DNA of 64,000 nucleotides from Endocalyx cinctus (Eukaryota > Ascomycota > Sordariomycetes > Amphisphaeriales > Apiosporaceae): positions 3,510,315 to 3,574,314 of the forward strand of contig BCKC01000003.1 of the NCBI GenBank assembly GCA_001600455.1, in the 5' to 3' direction. Both the position numbers and the translations under genes were made by a program. The first letter of the stretch is position 1; every line of letters begins with the position of its first letter. Below are positions 45,609 through 58,500 of this stretch, piece by piece. Below the pieces are notes generated by a model. The model had not been told where the DNA came from. It saw only the letters and a program-made list of their open reading frames with translations, and ran no database searches.

Positions 45609-48354
45609 ATGGCAGCACCGACGGATGCGCCCTCGTACGAGCAACCACGGGCTATACCAGACAACGGTCCTCTCGCCGCCTTATGGAAAAAGATAACAGG
45701 CAAGGGGCATACTCCTACTTCATCTACCACATATGTACAAGATCCTGATGCCTTGAGGCCGACGTCGCCCACTTCAGGCCTGATCCGGAGAGTCTCACGG
45801 AAGGTCGTGCCAGGTTTACCTCGAGCAAAGACTTTCAAGCGACAGCAGTCCGAAGTGAGGGAGAAACTGGAAGCCGTAAAACCTACGACCGAGGAGCGCA
45901 GGGCAGTTTCCGTCGATCGACGACAACACCTCCAACGAAATGTCTCCCATACCAGCCAGCCCCTCCCCCGCGCGAGCGCCCCAGACTTCCTCGACGATGA
46001 GCAACCGTCCGTCACCCACGAAGAGTTGTTCTCCCACGCCGTCTCTGCCCCTCAGACCCCCCTAAACGAGAAGCATTTTATAGGCCTCAGTGATCTCAGC
46101 ACCACCACCTTGGACAGAGATCAACTAGATCCGGAAGATCAGGTAAATACCTATACGGAAGGTCTATCTACCAACGACGCCCAGTCTATGACAACGTCGA
46201 GATACGATGACATGATACATGACGAACTAGATCAGAAGTGGATATTGAATTTAAGTATGCATTTTCGAGATAAATCTAGGAGAGAGAAATTTTTTGTCAC
46301 CTATCGAGAAACAGAACATCTATGGAGGCGTGTTACCATCTCTCTGGACTATCGAAATGCGCCAGAAGACTCTCTAGAAAGGGATCTCCTCCATATCAAG
46401 TTTCAGAGAGAGAAGAGTACAAAGATTTATGAAGCTATTCGCGAAAGTCTTCACGATATACAGTTCTACGATACCGTCACCAATCTCAAGCTGCAAACAA
46501 CGGAGGGGAGGTTGCATGTTCACGTGGTGGAAGATGTCAATGTAGGTCTATCATGCAAAACTGTAAGGTGCAGCTGATCCTAATAGGTCGTAGGAAATCA
46601 TCCATTTTCCAACTACTCGTGTAGTGCAGCATTCTAGGTGTCTACGTATTCGGGAAAGCGATATCGAGTTTGATTCTCACATGTCGGGATTTGTTTACAA
46701 GGTCCGGGTCGGCGGGCAGGTACTAATTAAGAAGGAAATTCCCGGCCCGGATACGATTGATGAATTTCTTTACGAAGTTAACGCGCTTAGCTCTCTACGT
46801 TTCTCTCGAAATATCATCGAATTCTATGGAGTTGTCGTCGATGATGAGGATCAGATCGTCAAGGGATTGCTCATCAGCTATGCTCAGCAAGGCGCACTGA
46901 TAGACATGATCTACGATTCCCAGGAGCAAGGTATAGATCTTCCATGGAAGACTCGAGAGAAGTGGGCACGACAAATCGTCCAAGGCCTGTCAGATATCCA
47001 CGAAACCGGTTTCGTCCAGGGAGACTTTACCCTTTCGAATATTGTCATTGACCATTTCAACGACGCAAAAATAATAGACATCAACAGACGCGGATGTCCA
47101 GTGGGTTGGGAACCTCCGGAGGCAACTCCACTTATCGGCAGCGATCAGCGAATATCGATGTATATCGGTGTAAAATCTGACCTCTACCAGTTGGGGATGG
47201 TATTGTGGGCTCTCGCGACTCTAGAAGACGAACCCGAGGCGCATCGACGTCCGCTTCACCTAGATCCCGAAATCGAAGTTCCGCCGTGGTATCGCAAGAT
47301 GGTGGAGAACTGTTTACACGAAAATCCGCGCGTCAGGCTACAGGCTACCGCGTTACTCGCCATGTTTCCCGAGCGCTCGTATGAGGAAGAAATGGATAGG
47401 CAAGAAATACCATCAATTTCCGTAGACGACGGCATCTCTACGCAAGAGTACATAGTGGATGGATTTGGTCATCCGCATATCAAAACGGTCGAGCCTCGAA
47501 ATCCCGGCTGGTCGTATGCTAGCGTGGGTGACACGTACACTGCATCGCCTGGCTTCTCCGACGCTCCGTACTATTACCCGCCCCGTGGTCGTTCTCCGCC
47601 TAGTCCGCTGCCGAGCAATCAGGAGATGCACGACACTTACACGGCACACGATGTGGTGTGGCCAAGCCACAGCATGACATCGGATTCAGGTAACGTCGGT
47701 CAACATGAAGATGACGAGATTGAGGGAGAAAACAACGGGACGCCTAATTACAGCCGACCCACGACAGCTATCAACAAGAATCTAGCAGAAGACCTCGAGA
47801 ACTTTGAACGAGATCTCGAAGCCGAACTCAATAACGAACAAGCTCAGGCAGCGGAGGGTAAAGCTGAGGCAGAAGACGTTGCTCTAAAGACTGACTACGG
47901 CCAAGATTCTGTTGCTGCGCTTGAAGATGACAACGAAACTCCGAAGGTGGCCGAGCATAGATCTGGTTTAGGAGTTGGTGCATCGACCATGGCTGCGAAG
48001 ATGAAAGAACCTATACCAGATCAAACAGCAGTTTCGACGAGAGAAGGTGAAGATAACGAGCCTCTATCTCGACCTGGCCAGGAGAAGCAGGAAAAGGGGG
48101 AGAATGATGCGGATAATACAAATAAAATCCATATGAAATCTACTACAGAAGAGACGACGCCAACGCGAACCACAGACGCGACTACCGTGGCGACGACTAC
48201 AGACCTCCCTCCCGATCTAACGGGCGTTGGTTTCGTACACCACGATAGCAAGGAGGAATATAGAAAATCAATTTGCTGCTCGGAAGATGATCTAGACTTA
48301 TCTACAGCTGCTACGACGACGACCGGTGTACAGAACGTGGAGTCTCGGGCGTAA
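45609..48354 (+). CDS. Divergent protein kinase-like protein
   Basis: Two exons, 45609-46541 and 46594-48354, joined in phase 0 across a 52-base intron, give 897 residues. The 46594 acceptor is the one that keeps frame, because a TAG stop lies just upstream. Residues 1-200 are disordered. Residues 210-330 form a conserved-looking region (DQKWILNLSMHFRDKSRREK, EGRLHVHVVEDVN joined to EIIHFPTTRV). A kinase-like domain follows at about 334-560: a degenerate glycine loop (MSGFVYKV), a VAIK-type Lys357 (VLIKKE), the catalytic loop as QGDFTLSN instead of HRD (Asp455, Asn460), and DIN instead of DFG (Asp473). Thus the Lys, both Asp and the Asn are kept while the neighbouring residues differ. The C-terminal 300 residues are acidic and Thr-rich. 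It may be a weakly active kinase or a pseudokinase; substrate and pathway are unknown. The start is the first ATG in frame; a GTG lies 30 bases upstream. Confidence 0.85.
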
Positions 48355-48357
48355 TAA

Positions 48358-48389
<32 letters not shown>

Positions 48390-51300
48390 TAATATTTTGG
48401 GTGTTTCCACAAGCACGCATATACTATCGGTCGATATCTTTTATACGACAACCACGACGATGGTCATAATGATACACTACCTTTACTCTGTCACATTTTC
48501 TTTTCTTTCCCCTTATGTTATCATATCTTACATGGAGAAATGGGTTGAATTTTCATACGTAGGTATCAGTGGCAAAACGGCGCCTACTCTTTTTTTGCTC
48601 TCCCTTTTTCCTTTTTATTTCCCTCTTAGAGGATCATTACGTGCCTTCATCTATATATTATATCTATATTGTATTACTTTTCTTGTTATTTTATGTTTCT
48701 TTTTTAATTCATATTTTCGTTTCTACTTTCCGAGATGGATTAAGAATACGATGAGGATCATGAGCATGAACATAGCACCCAAAACAAAAGGAGGAAAAGC
48801 GAAGAAGAAAAAAAAGAGCATATTATTAGTCAGTTTTTCCACCTTTTTTTCATGTATGTCGATATTTTTGGCCGACGAGATAAGACCCCTTATATGATCA
48901 CAATCAGGGCAATGAATGAACAAGCCTTGCCTTACCTATACTTACGAAATCAGAAAGAAAAATATTATGTTGACGATGCACCTTGTTTTTGATGTCGAAC
49001 TTTGGTTTATCGTTCTTGAGTATCTTTTGACATTGGGTATAAAGTTATTAAAGATAGAATCATGTGAAAACAGATATTTAATCTTTTCAAAACACCACTT
49101 CATTATCCAGACTTTTCTGCTTCGTATATTTCTCTTGCGATGTGTTCTGTTGTTTTTCTAGTATCTAAAATTCAATATCTGGTAGATCAACACTTTCACT
49201 TGATATATTACCATGTCTCATAACCTCCCATAACTTCGTAAAACTCAACATCGTCGGACATGTAAGCATATACGTCAGTAACGCAGGTTTCTCATTCCCT
49301 TATCGTAATCCATTTACACCGTAATCGCCAACAATCATGTTTTACCTCCCCACGTCCGCTCGGGATCATATCATCCCCGGAACTCATCCTTCGGAAGAAG
49401 CTCAGCGACGAACAAAACGCCCGCGGTACGACGCCCGATCCCACGTCCGAACAGGCATATCTATACCCGTCGGCGATCCCGGCGGGGGGGAGACAAAGAG
49501 GGGTCGAGGCGCGTACGACGGTTTGTTCCGGTCTTTTTGCCCCGCTGGGCGGTAGGTCGGCGTAGGGCCGAGGGGGGTTGTCGCGGCTACTCGGGCTCGG
49601 TGGTGGTAATCAGTGGTGTCTATATAATTTGCGGCTCCCGAGCGTGTATATAGTTCATACGAGGTGGCGTTTTTTTTTTTTTTTTTTTTTAAATCTCGAG
49701 TTTTGCTATTATCTATCCTCTCGCCAGCCCCTATTCGGTGATCTCAGAGGGTTCCGTCGAGTGGTATACCACCCCTTCGGCGTACGTCTTTTACCTGGCG
49801 GCGAAGATGGAGGATAAGTTCCAACATCACGGAAATTCCACACCCCGGGAATGGAAATAAATGGAGTGTGGCAGTTGATGTTCCCGCCGCGTATCTTTAC
49901 CTTTTTGTCAGGGGAAATAAGTTTAATGATTCGGGGGAAATGGGTTTTCGTTAGTGAAAAGCAAGGATACCGTAATGAATTTAGTATTATTCTGGTTTTA
50001 CATATCTACGAAGCATTACCTCGGTATTCACCGATAGTTCCGAAAGTTGGCGATTTGGGTATTGCTGCTTGTGCTGCCTGCTCGAGTAGCCGGGAGAGGG
50101 GGACGGTGATGGTTGGGAGGGGTTTGGGAGGCGCTAAGTGAACTCTCCTTATCTTATCTAAGTTAAATGTATTAACTAGATATTTTGAACAGATGGTCCG
50201 TGAGATTATTGATATGAAAAAGTCCCTTGCCGATTTTTTTTTTTTGCCATCGAAGAAAAAGCAAAAAAAGGGGACGTTGGTTCTTTACCGCATATATAGC
50301 CAGTGCGGAGAACAGATGGACCGGCCGCTGTCGAGGGATTGACGAAGCTACGAACGAATGAGGAAATCATTCGAACGGTACTATTATCAAAAGAATACTT
50401 TTTTTTTTTTTTTTTTTTTCCTTTTCCGTTATTATGGAGGTAGAAACGGTCCAAGCCCGATGATGGAAGGGCGCAGGTATAGTGTGGATTGTTAGGTTCG
50501 TTAGTTCATGTCGAGAGTGGATTAGAGGACTGATGATCATGTCATATCATCACGTCTATCATCCGTAGGTAGATCTTGTAGGTCACGTACGTAAGAATAT
50601 GTTGGGTAGGGAGGCTACGTAGATCAAGGTAAAGAATCAGAACGTGATGGTACGAGTATGGTGTCGAAGGGATCAAAAAACGAACGAGGCTGAATGGGAC
50701 GCGTTGAGAAGTGAATATTGTTACGCCGTACTCCGTATACACTAACCTAACCTATCATACTACTACAAGTATATTCAGAGGCAGGTAGAGAGATAGGACA
50801 GGACGGGACAGAATAAAGCGAGGCAGATTCGAAAAGGAAATTCGTGTTCACCTAGAATTCTAGAATATTACTTAGTATGGATACGGAACCTTGTGGCTCG
50901 TGGGTCCCGAAAGACAAGACGAGACTCAGACAAGGGTTACACCGTCTCGAGGAATTTTGTTGGGGTAGCAAGGATTGGCAGGGGATGGAGTAGAAACAGC
51001 TGAATTTGCCCCTCCTCTCTTCGGAATTTATGGAGAATGGTAAAGTATTCCTCGGCTCTGAAACCATCTCTTTCTTATGTTATATGGTATATAATAAGAA
51101 GAGCTATTAAGCTTAACCTAGATTTGTCTTTTTCTTTTCTTTCCAAGTATGAGATCGTCGTTAATCTCTAACGTACATATAGACAGGGTTACTGGGTAGA
51201 GGGGTGAAATACTTGTACATAGTAGGATAAATAAGTGGGGGTGGAGTTCTCGTACTCTAACGTTGGGGTAGTTCAAACAGTTGCCGAGGTACGATAGTAG

Positions 51301-51486
51301 AAGAAGATATAGTAAAGATAATACAATGTTATTAGAAGAAACTCTCTTTTTTGTTTGTTATTGATATTTAACGTCATTCTTCATCGATAGGCTTTTCGGT
51401 ATATCCATATCGTCGGCGTTTATATATACCTAAGTACCTAGGTATGTAGGCAGGCGGGTACCTAGGTATAAAATACACTACCTAAT

Positions 51487-51510
51487 CTGTCAGCCTGTCA
51501 GCCTGTCAGG
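51487..51510. repeat. Octamer tandem repeat (CTGTCAGC)x3
   Basis: Two exact CTGTCAGC units and a third ending in G instead of C. Confidence 0.82.
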
Positions 51511-51734
51511 CCTGTATAGGTTCAACTAGCGTACGCTTAAGTAGCTTAAAAAAATAAGGGTCCTTTACCAGTTGGGTTGGTATAGTTTTCTAGTATGCTA
51601 ATGTAGTAGAGATAGGCAAGATAGGTTGAATAGATTGAATAGATAAAGCCGTTTTTCCCGTCAAGACACGGATGAACCAAATTAGTCGTACCTAATAGGG
51701 TATACCTCTACCTATTTCTACCTGGGTAGGTACC

Positions 51735-51794
51735 TATACTATACTACCCGTAGGTATACTATACTACCCGTATGTATACTATACTACCCGTAGG
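51735..51794. repeat. 20-bp minisatellite, three copies
   Basis: Three head-to-tail copies of TATACTATACTACCCGTAGG; the second ends in TATG instead of TAGG. They are followed by TATATA. The unit contains the dyad-like TATACTATAC element. It is intergenic, between the kinase-like and desaturase genes. Confidence 0.9.
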
Positions 51795-52012
51795 TATATA
51801 CAGGTACGGTACTCCGTAGGAAATAATTCAATTACCCAGAAATAGTAAGACCCTTGTAAATATAAAATATTTCATTGGCCGCCTTAAATACCGCCACTCA
51901 GGTTACTTCCCTGGTTCTTTAGTCCCCCAACAATTCAACAAAAAAAAAAAAAATGTTTGAAAACTTTCCTACAGAAAGTTACATACCGTACTTAACTTTA
52001 CAAAGTAATCCT

Positions 52013-52044
52013 GCAATCTTGTAATCTTGTAATCTTGTAATCTC
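52013..52044. repeat. Octamer tandem repeat (GTAATCTT)x4
   Basis: Four units, the first GCAATCTT and the last GTAATCTC; the middle two are exact. Confidence 0.85.
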
Positions 52045-52688
52045 GTAAACGTATCTTGTATTTCTTATGTACCTTTACATACATTTTTAATAGGAAAGAT
52101 ACTTCGATCCCGAATTATTCAACCCGTGAAAAGAATATACTCTCCCCGTAAAGTAACCTAGTTTCTTTGTAGCATCCATCCGTACTGTAGCATAACATAT
52201 CAATATTATAATGTACATAGTAAATGTACTTCCTTCATATTATGTACATATTCTAAGGTATTCACTATTCAGGATGAATGATTTACTCTTTCTAATTAGA
52301 GGATCAGGTATTAAAAAAAAATATCCCATCCGAATAAAGTAACAAGACACTAAGTTGCCCCAGAGTTTGAGTTGATTCTCTCTTTTATCACATCACATCA
52401 TACCACGTTTACCCATCGTATAATTTCTCTCGCTTTTTTTCCCACTTCTTTTTCTTTTCACACCCTAAAAACCTTCTTTTCTTAAGTTTATTTTTTTATT
52501 TCCTTCTTTCTTATCTTTAAAATAAATACCTTCGGTTCCCAAGATTGATTCTTGTGTAAACCTCCTCTTTCTTCCTCCACCCCTCTACTATCCGATAGTA
52601 ACAGACGGGAGAATCGAGAAAAGAGAGATACACCAGAAATAAAATATAGTATTGGTTTATTTCAACCAAGAAGAAAACCTCTTCCATC

Positions 52689-54199
52689 ATGGCTTCTACC
52701 CACGCCCAAGCCTTCCCCGATGGGACCAAGGACTACGTCCCTCTCCGTTCCGGCAAGCAAGACCCTAAGAAACCTCACATCTCCGAGTTTCCCATAACAT
52801 GGGGTAATTGGTACAAGCACGTCAACTGGCTCAACACCACCTTCATCATATTCGTTCCTCTAGCGGGTTTCGTTTCCGCCTACTGGATTCCCTTACAATG
52901 GAAGACGGCCGCCTTCGCCATATTCTACTACTTCAACGCCGGTCTCGGTATAACAGCCGGTATGTATTGTTCCCCCCAACTTTTATTACTTTTTGCCTCT
53001 GAAAATAGAAGGCAACTGAGTGAAAAAAAAAAAAATATTAACCTGATTCACCGCAATTTTTAGGTTACCATCGACTTTGGGCTCACAGCTGCTACAAGGC
53101 CACTTTACCGTTGAAGATTTACTTGGCTGCTATGGGAGCTGCCGCCGTCGAAGGTTCCGCTCGTTGGTGGTCGAGGGACCACCGCGCCCACCACCGTTAC
53201 ACTGATACCGAAAAAGATCCTTACTCCGTCCGCAAGGGTCTCCTGTACTCCCACATCGGCTGGATGGTCATGAAGCAGAACCCCAAGCGAATTGGCCGAA
53301 CCGACATCTCCGACCTGAACGAGGACCCCGTCGTCGTCTGGCAGCACACCCACTTCATCAAGTGCGTCGTCACCATGGGTCTGATCTTCCCCACCCTCGT
53401 CTGCGGGCTCGGATGGGGCGACTGGCTCGGCGGTTACATCTACGCCGGCATCCTCCGCATCTGCTTCATCCAGCAGGCCACCTTCTGCGTCAACTCGCTC
53501 GCCCACTGGCTCGGCGAGCAGCCCTTCGACGACCGCAACTCGCCCCGCGACCACATGATCACCGCCTTCGTCACCCTCGGCGAGGGCTACCACAACTTCC
53601 ACCACGAGTTCCCCTCGGACTACCGCAACGCCATCAAGTGGTACCAGTACGACCCGACCAAGTGGGCCATCTACGTCTGGGCCAAGCTCGGCCTCGCCTA
53701 CGACCTCAAGACCTTCCGCCAGAACGAGATCGAGAAGGGCCGGATCCAGCAGCTCCAGAAGAAGCTCGACCAGAAGCGCGCCACCCTCGACTGGGGTACC
53801 CCGCTAGAGCAGCTCCCCGTCATCGACTGGGACGACTTCGTGGGCGAGTCGAAGAACGGCAAAGCCCTCGTCGCCATCGCCGGCGTCATCCACGACGTGA
53901 CCGACTTCATCAAGGACCACCCCGGCGGTAAAGCCCTCATCACCTCGGCCATCGGCAAGGACGCCACCGCCATCTTCAACGGCGGTGTCTACATGCACTC
54001 CAACGCCGCCCACAACCTGCTCTCCACCATGCGCGTCGGCGTCCTCCGCGGCGGGTCCGAGGTCGAGATCTGGAAGCGCGCCCAGATGGAGAACAAGGAC
54101 CTCACCTTCGTCTACGACTCGGCCGGTCAGCGGATCGTCCGCGCCGGCGATCAGGTGACGAGGATCGCTCAGCCCGTCGCTAGCGCCGATGCCGCGTAA
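52689..54199 (+). CDS. OLE1: Delta-9 stearoyl-CoA desaturase with cytochrome b5 domain
   Basis: Two exons, 52689-52959 and 53064-54199, joined in phase 1 across a 104-base intron (GTATGT donor), give 468 residues. This ER enzyme introduces the delta-9 double bond into palmitoyl- and stearoyl-CoA, using its own fused cytochrome b5 as electron carrier. The three di-iron histidine boxes are present: HRLWAH at 93-98, HRAHH at 130-134 and HNFHH at 267-271. Membrane helices flank them ([50 protein letters not shown]). The b5 domain near 345-425 has both haem ligands, His376 in HPGG and His402. Exon 2 is very rich in C at third codon positions, which suggests high expression and also creates long false ORFs on both strands (53105-53605, 53362-53931). 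Confidence 0.97.
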
Positions 54200-55555
54200 A
54201 GAGCGAGGAAAGGAATTTGGATTTTTTTTTCTTTAAATTTAATGCATGAATATTCTTTTTTAAAAAAAAAACCACAACGAGCAAACACAGCCGAAATGAT
54301 GAAAAAAACAACTTGATGGAATGTTATTACCAGCAATGGAAGACGAGTTAGAAGTTATAATGAACGGGTCGGAGACGAGAGATCACCCCACTCTCCCTCC
54401 CTCCCTCTCTCTCTCTCGCCTCTGGGCAAGAAAAAGAAAGAAAAACGCACCCCAACCTGTCCAGTTTGACCAGAAAGATGAAATCTGGATAAAGATTGAG
54501 ACAAGAAAGAAAGATAGGGGGGCCGTGGTACCAATACCGGAACCAATGCATTCGCGGGGGGGAAAATACCCGATGTATAATAAACATGAAAAAAAAAAAA
54601 AAACAAATCTTGCAGGTTTAATTGGGGGAGTTGAAAGGAGGGGGTTTATTATTTTTATGTTTATTAGAGAGCATTCATGACCAAGAACAAGAATAAAAAA
54701 AAAATAAGTAAAAACTTTTTTACGTTGATCCAAAACATTTACGTTAGTTCTGTGAAATATATTACAAGTAAAAGTCGCCAACTCGATGAAGAAAGGGGGA
54801 TACTTGATAAAGACTGAATAAATATCAAGATCCGATCTTGTAGAGGGCAGATAATGCCAAGTCCAGCTAGATGGATGTAGTCAATATATCATCAGTATGC
54901 ATCCTACTTTGTCCACATTTATTCAAACATACGATTAAGTAATTTACACGTACATGGAAAATATGGTAAAAAGTAGTATCAATCATCAACATCGTTTCAT
55001 CGTTCATTAGCATAAGCTATCATGAATAACAACCATCTATGAATCCACCCATTTCAAGCTTTGAATTTCCTTTTTTCTCTCTTTCAACGCGAGAAAAGGG
55101 GAAAGCAGAGAAACAAAATGCCGAAGATCCTCCATCTGAAATGTGTTTCCCCCTACCACCTTCAGCCATGAGAAGCTAATCCAGGCTTAAGGTGAAATAA
55201 CAGAGAAGAAAAAAAAGAAAGGAAGAAATCTTGGGGATATCGAGAACTAATTTACAAAGAATTCAACATTTAGAGAAGGGAAAAAAAACCGACGTATAAC
55301 GCCCCATGTAATGCATCTCTAAAACCTGCCAGCCCCTTTTAAAATTCATAGTGTAACCTTCCCTTTGTTCAAAGTACTCCGTGAAAAAAAACACCAATCC
55401 TGTACCCTTAGAAACCCCTCTATACCATCTTTCCATCCAAGCCAACGCGAGCCAGAAATATAAAGTGTGACCACCGCAAATGCTTATCGAATGTCTTTAG
55501 AGAAGGGGGGAAAAAGAAATAAAGAAAGAGGAACGTAACATATGGCACATCTCGG
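54200..55555. other. Convergent 3' intergenic region
   Basis: It lies between the stop codons of the desaturase and the SNF2-RING gene. It is A-rich, with AAAGAAA-type runs and a CT-rich stretch near 54395-54420. Small ORFs here overlap on both strands and have no recognisable product. Confidence 0.5.
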
Positions 55556-58500
55556 TCATTTAAAAAGCCCGCGGAGCTCCGTGAGTTTCTGTCGCGCAGC
55601 TTCAGCTTTGTCCATCACTCTGGTTCTGTCCATGCTAAGGCTCGCAAGTTTCATTTTTTTCTCTTGAAGTAGGAGCATCTTTTCCTCGATGCTTTCGCGC
55701 ATGATGTATCTCACAGTACGCACCGGTCGTTTCTGTCCGAGACGGTGCACCCGGTCCACCGCCTGCGCTTCAGCCGCCGGGTTGTACTGAGGCTCCATCA
55801 CGTACACATTGCTACCTGCCGTCAGGTTGAGACCAAGACCACCGGCCGAAATTGATACTAGGATGACGTGAACCGAATTATCCTCTCTGAATGCATCCAT
55901 CGCCTGAGTTCGAGCCACACGAGTCATGGAACCATCGAGGCGAGTGTAAACAATACCGACTTTCTCTAGGGCGATCTCAATCAAGTCGAGGTGAGAGGTC
56001 CAAGCAGAGAACACAACCGATTTGAACGGCGGCTCTTCCGGGGCCGCCTCGCTCTCCGCTTTTGATTTTAGAAGATCTTCTAGCAACGCCTGAGTCTTCG
56101 TGTGAGGTCCAGTGTAGCGATTTAATCTGTCCTTGATCTTTTTCTTACTTCCAATATTGTCCGCGTGGGCGGCGTTGTGCTCCGGTGCTATCTTATCCTT
56201 ACGAAGTTCCTGGCAAGCAAAGTTGACATACTTCTGGCAGATGAGACAAGGACCGGATCCACCGTTCCGAGAAGCCTCTTCGTTCCATGCCTTGATACAG
56301 TTTGTGCAGAGAAGGTGGATACAATTAGTTATGTAGCCTATCACGTCATCTTCGCGATCTGATATGTTATCTGCACCTTCGTTTGAGCCTACTCGTCGTT
56401 GGCAAGAAATACAAAGGTCGTTGTTAGTCTCCTGCATAAGTTCGAAAACTTCGTAAGCTCTCGTTTCAACCATGGCCGACTTGTCGTCCTCCTCGTCACT
56501 ATCGAGATCGATGGCAGAGTCCTCCGTCATGCCTTTCAGAAGCTCAAGATCCAGGTCATTCAGGAGCTCTTTGCCGTGTGCAGAAATTAATCTCAATCGA
56601 AGGATGCACTGCAATATGTGGATGTAAGACTTGCCACCTATCATCTTTTCTCTACCTTCCGATAAAACCTGTACCTTGTCCTTTGCCATACGCTCGAATA
56701 TCTGGTAGAGCTTGGATTCGGCGGGCGAGAAGTCAAGTCGGATGATATGATCAGTTCTGGGAGGGAGGTCAATTTTATCCTTCAGGCGCCGAAGGGTAAT
56801 GCTGTCGACGAGAACTCGGAGCTTAGGTACAATCTCCGGATCACAGATTTTGAACGGCGACGTGATATATTGGGTGAACTTGCCCTTCTCGTCAAACGGC
56901 TTCAGGCGAAGAAAAGCAAGCAACGCAGCGAGGTCATCGAGTTTATTCTGAACCGGAGTTCCGGTGACGGCCCAACGACGACATGCCTGCAGGCGACAGA
57001 TAGCTTTGAACTGGAGAGTGGATTGCTCTCGGATCATATGAGCTTCGTCAAGCACTACGCGAAACCAACCAATCTCTTCGAGGGGATATGGTCCGGGGCG
57101 ACCCTTGTTGCGGGAGCCTACTTCACTCGCGACGGAGCCGTAAGTGGTGAGCACGATATCGTAATCGGCAAGCTTCTTGGCATCCTTGATACGATTGGCT
57201 CCATGATAAATGTAGTACTTGAGAGTGTTGGGCTTGATATGCGCCTTGATTTGCTCCTCCCAATTTGTAATAGTGCTCAAGGGGCTAACTAGCAACGTGG
57301 CCTTTCCGTTCAGTTTAAGTTGAGTTAAACCAAGCGGCTGAGGGGTGGGAACATCGAAACGTCTACCGGCATCGCCGTTTTTCTTAGGAGCGGGGGCCTG
57401 TGGCTGAACCAACGGAGATTTCGTCCACATTTCAGCAGCGTCGCGGGTGCTAGCGACTAGCGATAAGATGCTCAAGGTCTTCCCAAGACCCATCATATCG
57501 GCAAGAATGCCTCCAAAGGTCTCGGGAGGCGCTTCGCGCTGAGTATGGCCGGTAATGACATTATGGTAAGCGACTTGTCCATTGATTAATTTGGACTGCC
57601 AAAAGGAACCAGGTGTTTTGCCGTTCATCGTGAGCTGTCTCGGCTGTTCTCTGTTGGTCATGAAGTAGAGCCCTTGCTTCTGGTGTTTGAGAAGGTCCGT
57701 CTGGATGATATCATCAGGTAGCATCTCGGGAAGATCTTCACTCTCCGTGAGCGAATCAAATACGCCCATTACATCGGAGCGAATTTCTTCGACAGTTCTC
57801 GGCATCGGAGGTGGCGCGTAAGTCATAGCTCGTTCCTTGGGAGGAACAGGAGCAGATAGAGGTCGCGGGCCTTTGATTTCTTGGGGGTTCTCGTACCTAG
57901 CACCACTCTCGAGGATAAAGGGCTTTCTAAGCCAAATGTTCCTGTGCGAGAAGTGTCTACCGATGGCGGTAGCCGATTTACGAGGGCCATAGAGAACAAG
58001 ATCCAGAAGGTAGCTCTTAGAGATAGGCTTACCCAATACTTCGTCAGGATCCCGTCGTCGCGAATTGATTCTGCAAACTGTTCTGAGCTGAACGCGAGAA
58101 TCGAGCACACCTGCCAATCCATTTGCGGTATTACTATCCACGCGGCCAACAATCTTACGGGTATGATCATAAGCCTCAATGGTTTTCGATGCATCTCCAG
58201 TCTTTCTTTTTAGAACAATTTTTACCGGAGGCCAGTAAAGCGGGCCCATCATAGCAACGGCGTTGGGCTTGGGGGTTGGAACAAGGTGGCATTCCAACCT
58301 TGCATCTTGAATCATGCCGTAGCATATCTCCTCATCCCTAGGAGGAGATATCATTACCACATCGCCATCTTCATCGTCACCTTCAAGATGTTAGTCGACG
58401 CTTTTTGGGTAGGCTACAATAACAAAGACTTACCACCTGCGGTGAGATCAACTGTTTCGATTGTGCTCTTGGTATGATTCTTGGCAGCTTCTTGACTTTT

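Larger units (their letters stand above)
48355..52688. other. 4.3 kb intergenic region
   Basis: It begins with an A run of about 24 bases right after the kinase-like stop codon. It holds T runs (near 49670-49690 and 50400-50420), small tandem repeats between 51487 and 52044, and a GC-richer patch at about 49340-49620 in which an ORF (49337-49555, +, 72 codons) begins MFYLPTSARDHIIPGTHPS but matches nothing I know. The last 300 bases are CT-rich with an A-rich leader just before the desaturase ATG, as expected for a strongly expressed fungal promoter. Confidence 0.45.

Noticed and set aside
53105..53931. Long ORFs on both strands inside the desaturase exon 2 (minus 53105-53605, plus 53362-53931)
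   Set aside because: They arise from very strong third-position C/G bias in the desaturase; the true frame has all the histidine boxes.
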